Assembly: GCA_020072645.1 (NCBI GenBank) | Contig: JAIQGK010000014.1 | Location: 62,001-126,000, forward strand | Direction: 5' to 3' | From: Terriglobia bacterium | Lineage (GTDB): Bacteria > Acidobacteriota > Terriglobia > Terriglobales > Acidobacteriaceae | DNA length: 64,000 bases | Shown here: positions 52,643 through 61,957 of the stretch, one piece after another | How positions within the stretch are numbered: position 1 is the stretch's first letter | Layout: the number at the start of each line of letters is the position of its first letter | The notes under the pieces: generated by a model | What the model was told of the DNA's origin: nothing | What the model saw: the letters and a program-made list of their open reading frames with translations, nothing else | The model's database searches: none | Translations under genes and position numbers: made by a program

Positions 52643-54027
52643 ATGAAGACGATGTGTGTATGCCTGTGCATGCTGATGGCGACCCTTGCCTTCAGCCAGG
52701 CAAAAAAGGGAGCCCCCACCAGCAGGGTGCGGCCTTAACTGCCGCCAAAATCTGCGACGATCCTTACGCCATAACTGAGACGGCGGACGGGTGGCCGGAA
52801 GGGCCGATCCAAATACTTTTCCATCGCGAAAAGAGCAAAGCGCCGTGGGCAAAAAATCCGGCGATTCGCGTAGCGGGTTTGGAGGCCGCCACGCCTGGCC
52901 GCGCGCGCACGTTGGTCTGCGTGGAAGAGTCCCGTATAGAAATGGGGCATTACGATTCCGGGGAGCCGGGTTATGTTCCGGCATGGGGCACAATCTTTGT
53001 GCGCCTTTCAGACCACAAGGTTTATTTCATGGGCCACTCTTTGGATGGAGAAATGCCGCCCGAGTGGAAATACAAAAAGGGCGCGGGCATGGGCAAGCCG
53101 CCAACAGAAATTCTGGTGCGGTGGCTGCGCCTGCTGCTGGAGCAGAAAGTTGCGCACTTCAAGGCGCGACTCAAGTTGAAGGAATTTGCTGAGGTCTCCG
53201 CACTGGGGTTTTCCGGCGACGGAAGCCGGCTGGCGGTGGCGCAAGCGTCGCGCCGTCCCCTAGACGGCGGAACACCTCCTTCGCCGATTACGGTTTTCGA
53301 TCTCACGACAGGACAGCCTGTGGCCACCATGCACGCGGATTATTCCACCGACGCGATTGCGCTTTCAAAGTCGGGAAGCACGGTTGCCACAAATCGATAT
53401 GGCGGCGTCGAGATCTGGGACGTTGCAACGGCCAAGATGACCCACAAGCTGGATACCAGCCATGTGACTTCCCTGGCATTCGGTCCCGATGACACACTGG
53501 GCGTGGCAGGAGATGAAAAGGCAGCTGTGTGGGACATAAGCGGAAATCGTGTTGTGAAATCAGGCACCGGCTCGGTGGTGGAACTTTCTCCGGACGGCGC
53601 GTGGCTGGTGATGGCAAAAGCGGCAAAGGGATTTACCGCGCGCGAGTTGGAATCAGGCCGCGAGTTGGGAAGTTTTTCCGATGTTTGCGGTGATTCATAC
53701 AAATGCGTGCCTTCGCGGGACGGCAAGATGATGGCACGATGGTCGTCACTAGGCGAGGCCATCTTCTCAAGCGGCAACCCCAGTGGAAACCCTCCTTCGC
53801 TGCCCAACCTGGGCGTAGACACAGTGTACGCAGTAGCGCCGACGCACGACGGTTTTGTAATGGCCAACACCGACGGAATTGCCGGCATTGTGTCCGCCGG
53901 TACGCCGGAAGCGCGCGCCTTCGCTACGGACATGACCGGCATCAAGGCTGTCGCGGTTTCAAACGACGGCAAACTGGTTGCGCTGGGTGACAGCAGTGGG
54001 AACGTGGAGGTTTGGGAGCTGCGGTAG
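52643..54027 (+). CDS. Exported WD40-like protein joined by -1 frameshift
   Basis: ATG at 52643, behind GAGGAAC, opens a frame encoding a good signal peptide (CVCLCMLMATLAFSQAKK). That frame stops at 52736. The long body (ICDDPYAITETADGWPEG onward) is in the -1 frame. The two frames meet at A-AAA-AAG (52702-52708), read as gcA AAA AAG, the classic -1 slippery heptamer, and a GC-rich hairpin can form about three bases later. A slip there gives a continuous protein of about 460 residues whose C-terminal two thirds are WD40-like blades (GGVEIWDVATAKM, DSSGNVEVWELR). Alternatives are a one-base deletion or a sequence error. Without a shift, the body would start at an implausible ATG at 52612. Confidence 0.65.
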
Positions 54028-54269
54028 GGCGCGAATCGCATGCCGCTGCGTACTACTTACAGTCCAGAACTGCTCGAATTCATTCACTTCTTAGAATGGA
54101 GCATGCAACCTAATGGAACTTTGTATGCTCCTAAGCACAGGACTATCGCGGAGCAACCAGCAGCTTTTGTTCTCCGGCAAGATTTGAAAGATTCCAGCAA
54201 GCGCCGCAAGGTGTCTTCGAACGTCAACCCACCTGTTCCCCTGTTCATTCACGCATCAAGGAGGCGCTC

Positions 54270-56861
54270 GTGCGCTTGCGTACTGTTGCAGGGCATTTTT
54301 TCTATCCGCAATCACATACCACATCAAACTTTTCAGTCTCTCTGGCTGGCGCCGCTGCCTTCATGGCGCTCTTGTTGTTGCTTGCGCCTTGCGCTTTCGC
54401 CCAGACCACCGTCACGCTTCAAAACGGAACAAACAGTTACGCGGGAACAACTGACGACTGGATCCTTTACTCCAGCGGGGCCAACCTCAATCAAGGCACG
54501 ATCAGTGACCTCGACATTCGCAATGAAAACACTGACCGCACTGTGATCCGCTTTGCCATCTTCGCTTCTGAAGGCGGGCCGGTCCCGAACGGTGTCACCA
54601 TCACTTCAGCAACATTGTCGCTTTATAAGTACAACGGGCCAGATGCCGTCATTCAGGCCACACGGCTGCTGAGAAACTGGACAGAAACAGGAGTCACGTG
54701 GAACACCACCGGCACCGGCACTGCATGGACAGTTCCCGGCGCGGGCGGCGTAGGGACAGATGTTGTGAGCAGCGCCGATGGACAGGGCTCAATTGCCGAT
54801 GCGGCTGTCAATAACTGTACGGCTGCGCCTTATCCGGCGGCCTGCTGGCTCAACATTGATGTAACGTCCGGAGTGCAGGCTTTCTCCACTGGCACAGCCA
54901 ATAATGGATGGCTGCTTACCCAGGTGAGCAGCAGCGCCATCGACCAATACAAAGACTTCAACTCAAAAGACAATACTAACTTTCCCGCATTGCGTCCCAA
55001 GCTGACCATTACTTATCAGACCGTCACCTCCGGAACATGTGTGAACTCTCCGCTGCCGGCCGGTGGAATTGCCATCGCCACTTTCAACAGCATGAGCCTC
55101 TACTACAATCCAGCGAATGCGCCCAGCGGCGACCAAATTTTCGTCCGCTACCGGCTGGCGACTGCCGATCCCATCGCGCCCGGATTCACATGGAACCAGG
55201 GCCACCCGCTCTGGTATGACAGCCGTAATGACAGCAGCGGCCAGCCCTTGCATCCTTACCGCGGACGCGGAAGCGTGGTGAATCTGGAGCCCGCAACTCA
55301 GTACGTCTTCGAGGTCGGCACGGGCGCGAGCTACAGTTCCGCCACCTGGCTCAATCATATTTCCGATGGGCAGAGTGATTGTCCTTCCACGTGGAGCGAA
55401 ACTTTCCCTGCAGGCACAACACTGACACCCTGGACCGGCACAAACACTACCACGACCAGTTCTTCCTATCAGGGCTCGCGCAGCGGATCGTCGCGCCAGC
55501 AGGTGCTCCTGGCCAACCAGTCCGGGACTGCGTCCGGTTATACAGTCTATGACTTCACCGGCGCAAATGCGGTGGCGCAAACCAGTAACTCCAGCAACTT
55601 CTTCCCAGTGGTCATTTCAGGAAGCTATATCATCCTGAAAGGCCTTAAGGTCGTGGGTGGCGAATCGGGCATCTTTATTGATCCCGGTTCGCACGACATT
55701 GTGATTGATGGCGTGGAGATTACCGGGTACGGCCGCGATTGCGGCGTAGCGCTGGGCGCGGGCCTAACCGGGGACCGCGCATGCAATGAAGATGCCGGCA
55801 TCAAATTTCCGGACCAGAGTTACGGTCCGGTGCTCAACACCAAGCGCATCGTCATTCAACATTCAAAGATCCATAATCCGGCATTCGGGGCCAATCCCTG
55901 GGATGGAGGGCAGCATCCCGCAGGCACAGCGCCCATCACAATGTATCCAACCGGAGGCCAGATTGTGATCCGCTACAACGAGGCTTACTCCACCACCAAC
56001 GGAGTTCTGGGTGGCCCGCCTGATCTCAACCACTACCATGAAGACGGACTGGTCATGGGCGGATGCAACAGCATCGGCACGAACTGCGACCAGCAGGGCA
56101 TTGGGCCGGACGTGGATATCTACAAGAATGCCGTGATGAATTATTTTGACGATGGTCTGGAGACGGACGGCGACGGCACGAATAACCGCGTCTGGAAAAA
56201 TTACTTTGATTATGGCGGCGCGTCGGCCATCTCTACCACGCCGACCTATATAGGACCGGTGTACGTCTGGAGAAATGTTTACAACCGCCAGCGCGAGTGC
56301 CTGGACGATCCGTGGGGTAATGAGACCTGCAATGGCGGCGGGCGCGACTCCATGATGAAGTCTGGTGGAATTGGTAGCTATGACGGCGGCCGCAGATACC
56401 TCTACCACAATACTTCCCTGCAACCACCTTATACTTCTGAAACTTCAGCCACAGGCCCTAATCCGCTGGGCGCAGGCACAGGCGTTGAAGACACAGGTTC
56501 AAGCACTCCGCTGGAAAACACCGTGAGCAGGAACAACGTGTTTGAAGTCTGGAAATCCAACTGGGGAGCTTTCACCTTCAACAGCACGGCTTCAGGTAAT
56601 GATCTTGACTACGACCTGAGCAACGGCGTCATGAGTGAAGCCAACGGCTTCGCCGCCACCACTCCGCAATACCAAACCGGCAATGGCTGGTCAGCGTACT
56701 GGACCGGCAAATACCGTCTGGTGCCGGGAACTCACGGCTACGACGATGGCGTAATAATCCCGAACTTTAACGATGGCTTCTTCGGTGTGGGCCCAGATCG
56801 GGGAGCACACGAAGACGGCACTCCGGACATGGATTTCGGGACGGGGGCGAGTGGGCATTAA
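54270..56861 (+). CDS. Secreted DNRLRE plus beta-helix protein
   Basis: This is an 863-residue protein. The N-terminus has a signal segment (AAAFMALLLLLAPCAFAQ). A DNRLRE-type beta sandwich (about 45-250: DRTVIRFAIFA, ATLSLYKY, TWNTTGTGTAWT, PALRPKLTITYQ) comes next. A fibronectin-like linker follows, then a parallel beta-helix (about 450-700: YIILKGLKVVGGESGIFI, HDIVIDGVEITGYG, TKRIVIQHSKI). Such proteins often act on or bind polysaccharides. The GTG start is fixed by AAGGAGG five bases upstream. The function is inferred from fold only. Confidence 0.8.
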   Translation: MRLRTVAGHFFYPQSHTTSNFSVSLAGAAAFMALLLLLAPCAFAQTTVTLQNGTNSYAGTTDDWILYSSGANLNQGTISDLDIRNENTDRTVIRFAIFASEGGPVPNGVTITSATLSLYKYNGPDAVIQATRLLRNWTETGVTWNTTGTGTAWTVPGAGGVGTDVVSSADGQGSIADAAVNNCTAAPYPAACWLNIDVTSGVQAFSTGTANNGWLLTQVSSSAIDQYKDFNSKDNTNFPALRPKLTITYQTVTSGTCVNSPLPAGGIAIATFNSMSLYYNPANAPSGDQIFVRYRLATADPIAPGFTWNQGHPLWYDSRNDSSGQPLHPYRGRGSVVNLEPATQYVFEVGTGASYSSATWLNHISDGQSDCPSTWSETFPAGTTLTPWTGTNTTTTSSSYQGSRSGSSRQQVLLANQSGTASGYTVYDFTGANAVAQTSNSSNFFPVVISGSYIILKGLKVVGGESGIFIDPGSHDIVIDGVEITGYGRDCGVALGAGLTGDRACNEDAGIKFPDQSYGPVLNTKRIVIQHSKIHNPAFGANPWDGGQHPAGTAPITMYPTGGQIVIRYNEAYSTTNGVLGGPPDLNHYHEDGLVMGGCNSIGTNCDQQGIGPDVDIYKNAVMNYFDDGLETDGDGTNNRVWKNYFDYGGASAISTTPTYIGPVYVWRNVYNRQRECLDDPWGNETCNGGGRDSMMKSGGIGSYDGGRRYLYHNTSLQPPYTSETSATGPNPLGAGTGVEDTGSSTPLENTVSRNNVFEVWKSNWGAFTFNSTASGNDLDYDLSNGVMSEANGFAATTPQYQTGNGWSAYWTGKYRLVPGTHGYDDGVIIPNFNDGFFGVGPDRGAHEDGTPDMDFGTGASGH

Positions 56862-57041
56862 GAACACTTATAGAACTGTCTAGCAGCCCATGTGCTTCTA
56901 AGACGATCACCGAACAGCCGAGCGGCACGATCTGATAATCATGCGGATCCATTCCCGGCTGTCGACGATTTTTTGTCGGGGCCATTCATGTTGCAGATAA
57001 AACCGCTGAACCATGTCCGCTAGGAAGTCAGCGGTCTTAGG

Positions 57042-58085
57042 CTATCTGCCGTTTGCCGTCGCCAACGGGGTTGCCATCGCCACGCTCCGAATCGGCGCGC
57101 ACAGACCTTTCATCAGCCGCGCGAATTCTTCGAGGTTGAGCGACTGCGCTCCATCGGAGAGAGCCCGCTCCGGACAGGGATGCACTTCAATAATCAAACC
57201 ATCGGCGCCGATAGCGAGAGCGGCGCGGCTGGCGGGGGCAATCAGCTCGCGTTTGCCGGTACCATGTGATGGGTCAGCGATCACCGGTAGATGCGAGAGC
57301 TCGCGCACCAGCGCAACGGCGGCAAGGTCGAGCGTGTTGCGCGTCATTTCGCTCTCAAAGGTCTTGATGCCGCGCTCACAGAGCACAACATTGTCATTGC
57401 CGCCAGCCAGAAGATATTCTGCGGCCAGCAGCCACTCTTTTACGCTGGCGGATGGGCCACGCTTGAGCAGAATAGGCTTTTTGGCCTTGGCGAGCTGGCG
57501 CAGCAGATCGTAATTCTGCATGTTGCGCGCGCCCACCTGAAGCATATCGGCATGGTCACAGATGAGCTGAATATCATTGGTGCTCATTACCTCGGTGACC
57601 ACGGGTAGCCCAACTTCTTCACGGACTTCACGCAGCAGGCGCAGCGCCTCAATGCCCAGACCCTGAAAATCATAGGGCGAAGTGCGCGGCTTGTAAGCGC
57701 CGCCGCGCAGCAGCGTTGCGCCGGCGGCCTTGATGGCGCGCGCGGTGGAGAAAAGCTGCTCGTGCGATTCCACTGAGCATGGCCCGGCGATCACCACAGC
57801 TTCTTCGCCGCCGATGATCACGCCGCCCACGTCAACCTGGGTGCGTCCGCTCTTGGTTTGCTTGCTCACCAGCTTGAACGGATGCGCAATAGGCACAACG
57901 TCTTCCACGCCCGGCGCGGCCTTGAGCGCTTCCAGGGCGATGCGGTTGCCGCCGGAGCCGACCGCGGCCACAATGGCGCGCTCCGATCCACGCGTGACAT
58001 GCGGCTGAAAACCGCATTCGATGACCCGTTCAATTACGTGTTGAAGTTCCGCTTCAGACGAACCTGCCGCCATATTGATGACCAT
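57042..58085 (-). CDS. aroF: DAHP synthase with N-terminal regulatory domain
   Basis: This 347-residue type I-beta 3-deoxy-D-arabino-heptulosonate 7-phosphate synthase makes the first intermediate of the shikimate pathway from phosphoenolpyruvate and erythrose 4-phosphate. The N-terminal 70 residues form the ferredoxin-like regulatory domain of the Thermotoga-type enzyme. The barrel carries VIAGPCSVES, LRGGAYKPRTSPYDFQG, ILLKRG, DPSHGTG and EVHPCPERALSDGAQSL. It lies 111 bases behind the chorismate mutase gene on the same strand, under the attenuated leader. Confidence 0.95.
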   Translation of the reverse strand: MVINMAAGSSEAELQHVIERVIECGFQPHVTRGSERAIVAAVGSGGNRIALEALKAAPGVEDVVPIAHPFKLVSKQTKSGRTQVDVGGVIIGGEEAVVIAGPCSVESHEQLFSTARAIKAAGATLLRGGAYKPRTSPYDFQGLGIEALRLLREVREEVGLPVVTEVMSTNDIQLICDHADMLQVGARNMQNYDLLRQLAKAKKPILLKRGPSASVKEWLLAAEYLLAGGNDNVVLCERGIKTFESEMTRNTLDLAAVALVRELSHLPVIADPSHGTGKRELIAPASRAALAIGADGLIIEVHPCPERALSDGAQSLNLEEFARLMKGLCAPIRSVAMATPLATANGR

Positions 58086-58196
58086 GAGAAAACTCCTGTA
58101 AAAGCATTTGGTACTTAGTATTTAGTACTTGGTAATTAGCCAGAAATCTGTTGCTGCAAACTCTGTTTGTTGCCCCCTCGAAAAATTTAAAAGTCG

Positions 58197-58538
58197 TTAC
58201 GTACCAAGCTGTGAAGGCTTGACTCTTGCCGGATCTCCCGTTTGTTCCTCCATGCGCTGGGTGCCCAGGCGGCGCGTTTCGCGGATGATCCCGGAGAAAA
58301 TGTCGGTGACGCTTTGCTGGTCGAGTGGGCCGTTATTCTTTTCCACCACGCGGGCCAGCACCTGGCGCTCACGATTGCCGTCGTATGCGGGCAAGCCCGA
58401 GGCAACCTTGATCGAGGCAATTTCACAGGCGATGGCGGCGCGCTGGTTGAGCAGACGAAGCAGCTCGGCATCGAGCGCGTCAATCTGGCGGCGCCAGTCG
58501 TCAAGCGTTTTGTCGCCGGTAATGCTTGGCAAATCCAT
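58197..58538 (-). CDS. Chorismate mutase, AroQ class
   Basis: This 113-residue protein matches the single-domain AroQ chorismate mutase: LDDWRRQIDALDAELLRLLNQRAAI, then Arg/Lys-containing helix ACEIASIKVASGLPAYDGNRERQVL, and the C-terminal helix IFSGIIRETRRLGTQ. It converts chorismate to prephenate, toward Phe and Tyr. ATG at 58538 has TAGGAG upstream. It is the first structural gene behind a leader that encodes a Phe/Tyr-rich peptide, matching the end products of the pathway. Confidence 0.92.
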   Translation of the reverse strand: MDLPSITGDKTLDDWRRQIDALDAELLRLLNQRAAIACEIASIKVASGLPAYDGNRERQVLARVVEKNNGPLDQQSVTDIFSGIIRETRRLGTQRMEEQTGDPARVKPSQLGT

Positions 58539-58582
58539 AGAAGCTCCTAAAAGCAAGAGGTGGTATCAGCTTGTTAACTGAG

Positions 58583-58739
58583 GTTCATCGCTACGCCACC
58601 CCAGCTACGCGATGAACGTCTGCCTAAAGGCCCGCGATTCCTGCCCCACCACGCGCAAAAACCGCGCGCGTTGGGGACCCCGCAAAGCGAATCGCTAGAC
58701 GCTGATACTGGCTGTTGGTCAGTTTTCAAACTGACCAAC
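58583..58739 (-). other. Three hairpins in the aro leader after the attenuator
   Basis: GTTGGTCAGTTT (58714) and AAACTGACCAAC (58728) pair perfectly. CCCCA plus ACGCGC (58644-58656) pair with GCGCGT plus TGGGG (58666-58676). GTTCATCGC (58583) and GCGATGAAC (58609) pair perfectly. Their role is unknown; they may protect or tune the mRNA upstream of the chorismate mutase start. Confidence 0.6.
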
Positions 58740-58744
58740 CCCCG

Positions 58745-58777
58745 AAAGCAAAAACCGCGACCCCTTGGGGATCGCGG
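58745..58777 (-). terminator. Attenuator terminator of the aro operon
   Basis: On the minus strand CCGCGA and TCGCGG arms with an inner CCCC/GGGG stem are followed by TTTTTGCTTT. It lies 40 bases after the leader peptide stop and 207 bases before the chorismate mutase start. Confidence 0.85.
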
Positions 58778-58817
58778 CTTACGGTGATTTATGATGACTA
58801 ACTTCTTATTGCATTTG

Positions 58818-58895
58818 TCAGCACAGATCCGCGTGGCCGCTACCCGTAAAGTGGTAGCGGTAAGTAAACGCGAAAGTAAATCGGCTGGCGTGCAT
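58818..58895 (-). CDS. Aromatic (Phe/Tyr) leader peptide
   Basis: The 25-codon frame contains RFTFAFTYRYHF: four Phe and two Tyr within 11 codons. It precedes the intrinsic terminator in the leader of the chorismate mutase-DAHP synthase operon. A perfect 8-base hairpin (58837-58860) overlaps the aromatic codons. Ribosome stalling at these codons when Phe- or Tyr-tRNA is scarce would favour antitermination. The ATG lies only a few bases after the predicted transcription start, so translation may be leaderless. The function is inferred from codon content and position. Confidence 0.75.
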   Translation of the reverse strand: MHASRFTFAFTYRYHFTGSGHADLC

Positions 58896-58904
58896 GCTCA
58901 GCGG

Positions 58905-58934
58905 ATAGTAGTCTAGATTTTTGGGTGTTGTCAA
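58905..58934 (-). promoter_or_regulatory. Promoter of the aro operon
   Basis: On the minus strand TTGACA (58934-58929) and TACTAT (58910-58905) are 18 bases apart. Transcription would start near 58898, just before the leader peptide. Confidence 0.75.
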
Positions 58935-58953
58935 GAAAGTTAATGTAAAAAAC

Positions 58954-59069
58954 AGCTTTTAGCCATTAGCTTTTGGGCTTTAGCCAGAACGGTGGCACTC
59001 AACATCCAGAGGAAAGATCAAGATTCAGGCCAGAGATCAAAGGCTAACGGCTAAAAGCTAAGGGCTAAA
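58954..59069. repeat. Inverted 'gctaaaagct' repeat
   Basis: AGCTTTTAGCCATTAGC (58954-58970) and GCTAACGGCTAAAAGCT (59043-59059) are inverse with one mismatch. They flank the divergent starts of the aro operon and the decarboxylase gene. Confidence 0.75.
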
Positions 59070-59071
59070 TT

Positions 59072-60514
59072 ATGAGCAAAACCATTGATTCTAAAGATGC
59101 GGCAGCGGCGCAGCAAAACACCGAGTGGCAGGCGTATGTAGAAGATTTTCGGCGAGCGGGGCACGAGACCGTGGACCGGATTGCCGAGTACCTGAACAAC
59201 GTTTCTGAAATGCCGGTGCTGGCGCAGACCAAACCGGGCGATCTGCTGGATGCTCTGCCGAAGTCGGCGCCGGAAAAAGGCGAGACGTTTGACGCGATCC
59301 TCCGCGACTTCGACCGGCTGGTGATGCCGGCGGTAACGCAGTGGAACCATCCGCGCTTTTTTGCTTACTTTGCCTGCACCGGTTCCACGCCGGCGATCCT
59401 GGGCGAGATGCTGGCTGCGGCGCTCAACACCAACGGGCTGCACTGGAAGACTTCTCCTGCTGTAGCGGAACTGGAACAGCGCGCGCTCGATTGGTTGGGG
59501 CAATGGATCGGCCTCCCTGAAGGATGGTTTGGCATTGTCTACGACACGGCTTCCACCAGCAGCATGCATGCGGTGGTGTGCGCGCGTGAGTTGGTCGATC
59601 CGGAAGCGCGAACGGCGGGAAGCCGCAACGACATGGTGCTGTACACATCTGAGCAGTCGCACATGTCAATTGAGAAAGGCGCGATTGCCGTGGGCGTGGG
59701 CCAGAAGAACATTCGCAAGGTGCCGTCGGACGCGGAGTTTCGTATGCGCGCCGACGCGTTGGCAGAGATGGTCGAGGAAGACAAACGCGCGGGCAAGCGG
59801 CCGTTCTGCGTGGTTGCAACCGTGGGCACAACTTCCACCACCAGCGTTGATCCTGTGCCGCAGATTGCGGATGTCGCGGAGAAGCACGGCCTGTGGCTGC
59901 ATGTGGACGCCGCTTACGCTGGCGCCGCGGCAATCCTGCCGGAGCAGCGGCACATTATGGCGGGAGTGGAGCGCGCGCATTCTCTGGTATTCAACGCCCA
60001 CAAGTGGCTCTTTACGCCCATTGACCTGAGCGCGTTTTACACGCGCAGGCCGGACATTCTGCGGCGAGCGTTTTCCCTTACGCCGGATTACTTGAAGACG
60101 CAGGACGATCCGCGCGCGCATAACCTCATGGATTACGGCGTTCCGCTGGGACATCGTTTCCGCGCGCTGAAGCTGTGGTTTGTGATGCGTTACTTTGGGC
60201 GCGAACGCATTGAAACCATTTTGCGCTCGCACATTCAATGGGCCCAGGATTTTGCCGCGCTGGTGGACGCGCATCCGAAATTTGAGCGCGTTGCGCCGAC
60301 GCCGCTGTCTGTTGTCTGCTTCCGCTATAAAGGCTCTGACGATGAGAACCGCGCGATCCTGGAAAAAGTAAACGCTTCAGGCCGTATGTTCATTGCCAGC
60401 ACTGTGTTGAACGGAAAACTCACGCTGCGGCTGGCGATTGGCCATCTGGAAACCAGTTGGCGCGATGTGCAGGAAGCGTGGGAGTTGCTGCAAACGGCGG
60501 CGGAAGAACTCTAA
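59072..60514 (+). CDS. PLP-dependent group II (aromatic) amino acid decarboxylase
   Basis: This 480-residue protein has the size and order of aromatic L-amino acid decarboxylases: WNHPRFFAYFACTGSTPAILGEML, SEQSHMSIEKGA with the PLP-stacking His, ATVGTTSTTSVDP, LHVDAAYAG with Asp279, and the Schiff-base Lys311 in FNAHKWLFTP. It probably makes an aromatic amine from Phe, Tyr or Trp, or a related product. It is divergent from the chorismate mutase-DAHP synthase operon, which makes the precursors of these amino acids. Confidence 0.92.
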   Translation: MSKTIDSKDAAAAQQNTEWQAYVEDFRRAGHETVDRIAEYLNNVSEMPVLAQTKPGDLLDALPKSAPEKGETFDAILRDFDRLVMPAVTQWNHPRFFAYFACTGSTPAILGEMLAAALNTNGLHWKTSPAVAELEQRALDWLGQWIGLPEGWFGIVYDTASTSSMHAVVCARELVDPEARTAGSRNDMVLYTSEQSHMSIEKGAIAVGVGQKNIRKVPSDAEFRMRADALAEMVEEDKRAGKRPFCVVATVGTTSTTSVDPVPQIADVAEKHGLWLHVDAAYAGAAAILPEQRHIMAGVERAHSLVFNAHKWLFTPIDLSAFYTRRPDILRRAFSLTPDYLKTQDDPRAHNLMDYGVPLGHRFRALKLWFVMRYFGRERIETILRSHIQWAQDFAALVDAHPKFERVAPTPLSVVCFRYKGSDDENRAILEKVNASGRMFIASTVLNGKLTLRLAIGHLETSWRDVQEAWELLQTAAEEL

Positions 60515-60600
60515 CCACAACGGACATGAAGGACGGTGGAAGAAATTTTAGCCGCGAATGAACGCGAAAAAGCACGAATCTGAAGTAATAGAGAACAAGA
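60515..60600. repeat. Repeat fragment after decarboxylase
   Basis: 'accacaacggacatgaagg' and 'gccgcgaatgaacgcgaaaa' are members of the dispersed palindromic family. Confidence 0.65.
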
Positions 60601-60639
60601 TTCGAGTTTATTCACTTTTCCTAAGCGGCTACTTTCGGC

Positions 60640-61668
60640 CTACGCCGCGTGGCTCTGCAAAAAATAAAACGCATAGCACAGCGCGAGAAACACGGCTTCC
60701 AGTCCGGCAAAAACGATAAAAACACTATTATGGATGCGGAAGAGCAATCGATTATCGAAGCCCCACTCAGCCTCAGGCGGACGCGCCTGCATGGCGCGAT
60801 AGAGGCCGCGAGCCGTCATCACAAACAAGTGCAGCAGCAGACCATAAAAGCCGATCCAGAAAACTACCCAGAAGAGCGGGCCCACGCTGGAGAAAAGTCC
60901 GTCAAAGCCATAATCACTGCCGCTGAGCGCCACAAACAAAAATGCCAGCAACACCAGGTTGGGCCAAAGGCCCTCCGCAGTGATGAAGTAAAGATAATAG
61001 TCAGCCAAATTGCGCGCGTGGCGATTGCGCGGAAACTCTTTTTGCGCACCCTGGCTGAACAGACCCGCGGCCAGAAACAGCGCCAGAGAAAATATCAGCG
61101 GGCTGCCTGAATTCACAATTGCCATTGTGCTCTGCCGCGCGCGAAGGTTACGCTCCCGCGCCGCCATTTTTTCCTTGTACTGCTCCTCAGAGCTGCGCGA
61201 TTCTTCCAGCGAACTTTTCAATGCCGTAAGCGCCTGCTCGCGGCTGAGCGGCGTTGCGGAAATGTGCAGCTTAAAAGTCGAGTTCGGCGAACTGGAAATT
61301 CTCCTGATCTCAGCCTGCGTGGCTGAAATAATTTCTTCCTGGCGCTTGATCTCTATCTTTGAGCTGGACTGCAATGCGGTGATTTCTTCTTCCAGCTTGC
61401 CGGAATGGCGGGTCGCGAGCCAGTTCATGCCCGCGGCGATGACTGCGATCAGCACCAGGCCTTGCAACGCAAACATGCCAGGAGAAATCCAGCCGCGCAG
61501 TCCGGCAACAGCGGCAAAAGGCAGAAGCTCGGCATTCTGGTCAATCACGTTTTTCTGGCGCAGCAACGGGATTGCTCCCGGCTGTTGCTGCCATTGCAGA
61601 CGGAGCTGGTCCTGCGGCGTTAGCTCAACTTGGCTAACCTCTGCTGCGCCCTCGTACACTGATTCCAT
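60640..61668 (-). CDS. Membrane protein with central coiled coil
   Basis: This protein of about 342 residues has no recognised family. One membrane helix (about 65-85) is followed by a coiled-coil region (about 90-175) rich in Glu, Lys and Ser (KLEEEITALQ, EIKRQEEIISATQAEIRR, EQYKEKMAARERNLRARQ). Four more hydrophobic segments form the C-terminal half. The topology suggests an envelope sensor or scaffold. ATG at 61668 is used; the frame is open further upstream without a better start. Confidence 0.55.
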   Translation of the reverse strand: MESVYEGAAEVSQVELTPQDQLRLQWQQQPGAIPLLRQKNVIDQNAELLPFAAVAGLRGWISPGMFALQGLVLIAVIAAGMNWLATRHSGKLEEEITALQSSSKIEIKRQEEIISATQAEIRRISSSPNSTFKLHISATPLSREQALTALKSSLEESRSSEEQYKEKMAARERNLRARQSTMAIVNSGSPLIFSLALFLAAGLFSQGAQKEFPRNRHARNLADYYLYFITAEGLWPNLVLLAFLFVALSGSDYGFDGLFSSVGPLFWVVFWIGFYGLLLHLFVMTARGLYRAMQARPPEAEWGFDNRLLFRIHNSVFIVFAGLEAVFLALCYAFYFLQSHAA

Positions 61669-61826
61669 CGTACTGGCTTGTTTAGCACGGTTTGAAAATC
61701 GGGCACAAGCACCAACAGTGCATAGCCTGAATTGCACTCGCGGTAGAGACCGCTCCAGGCATTGATTTCAGCGGTTTTCGCAGCGCAGTGCCGCCGCAGT
61801 TTCAATCCGCTATTTTATTTTTCCAC

Positions 61827-61882
61827 GGGCTAAAGCCCGGATTATTTTGAAGCACTTACGGCACGACTAAAGTCCGTGCCCT
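61827..61882. repeat. Pair of REP-like hairpins
   Basis: 'cgggctaaagcccg' and 'ggcacgactaaagtccgtgcc' are two short imperfect palindromes side by side, a form seen often in Acidobacteriota spacers. Confidence 0.7.
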
Positions 61883-61957
61883 GACACTTGTCTTCATCAA
61901 GGACACTTTTTCCGCAACCTCTTTAGCCGATCACACAAGTCTCTATCGCCGCGCTCT

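Noticed and set aside
54040-54546. A 168-codon frame upstream of the beta-helix gene
   Set aside because: It overlaps the start of the beta-helix gene, which has AAGGAGG and a signal peptide. The alternative product has no domain or ribosome site.
58110-58140. Tandem 'tacttagtatttagtacttggt' as a possible CRISPR or operator array
   Set aside because: The copies are short and degenerate with no regular spacers; they resemble the low-complexity heptamer repeats seen elsewhere in the window.
58583-58617. T-box-like GGGGTGGCGTAGCG in the aro leader
   Set aside because: It differs from the conserved T-box (GGGTGGNACCGCG) at the ACC positions. No specifier loop was found, and the leader peptide explains amino acid control.
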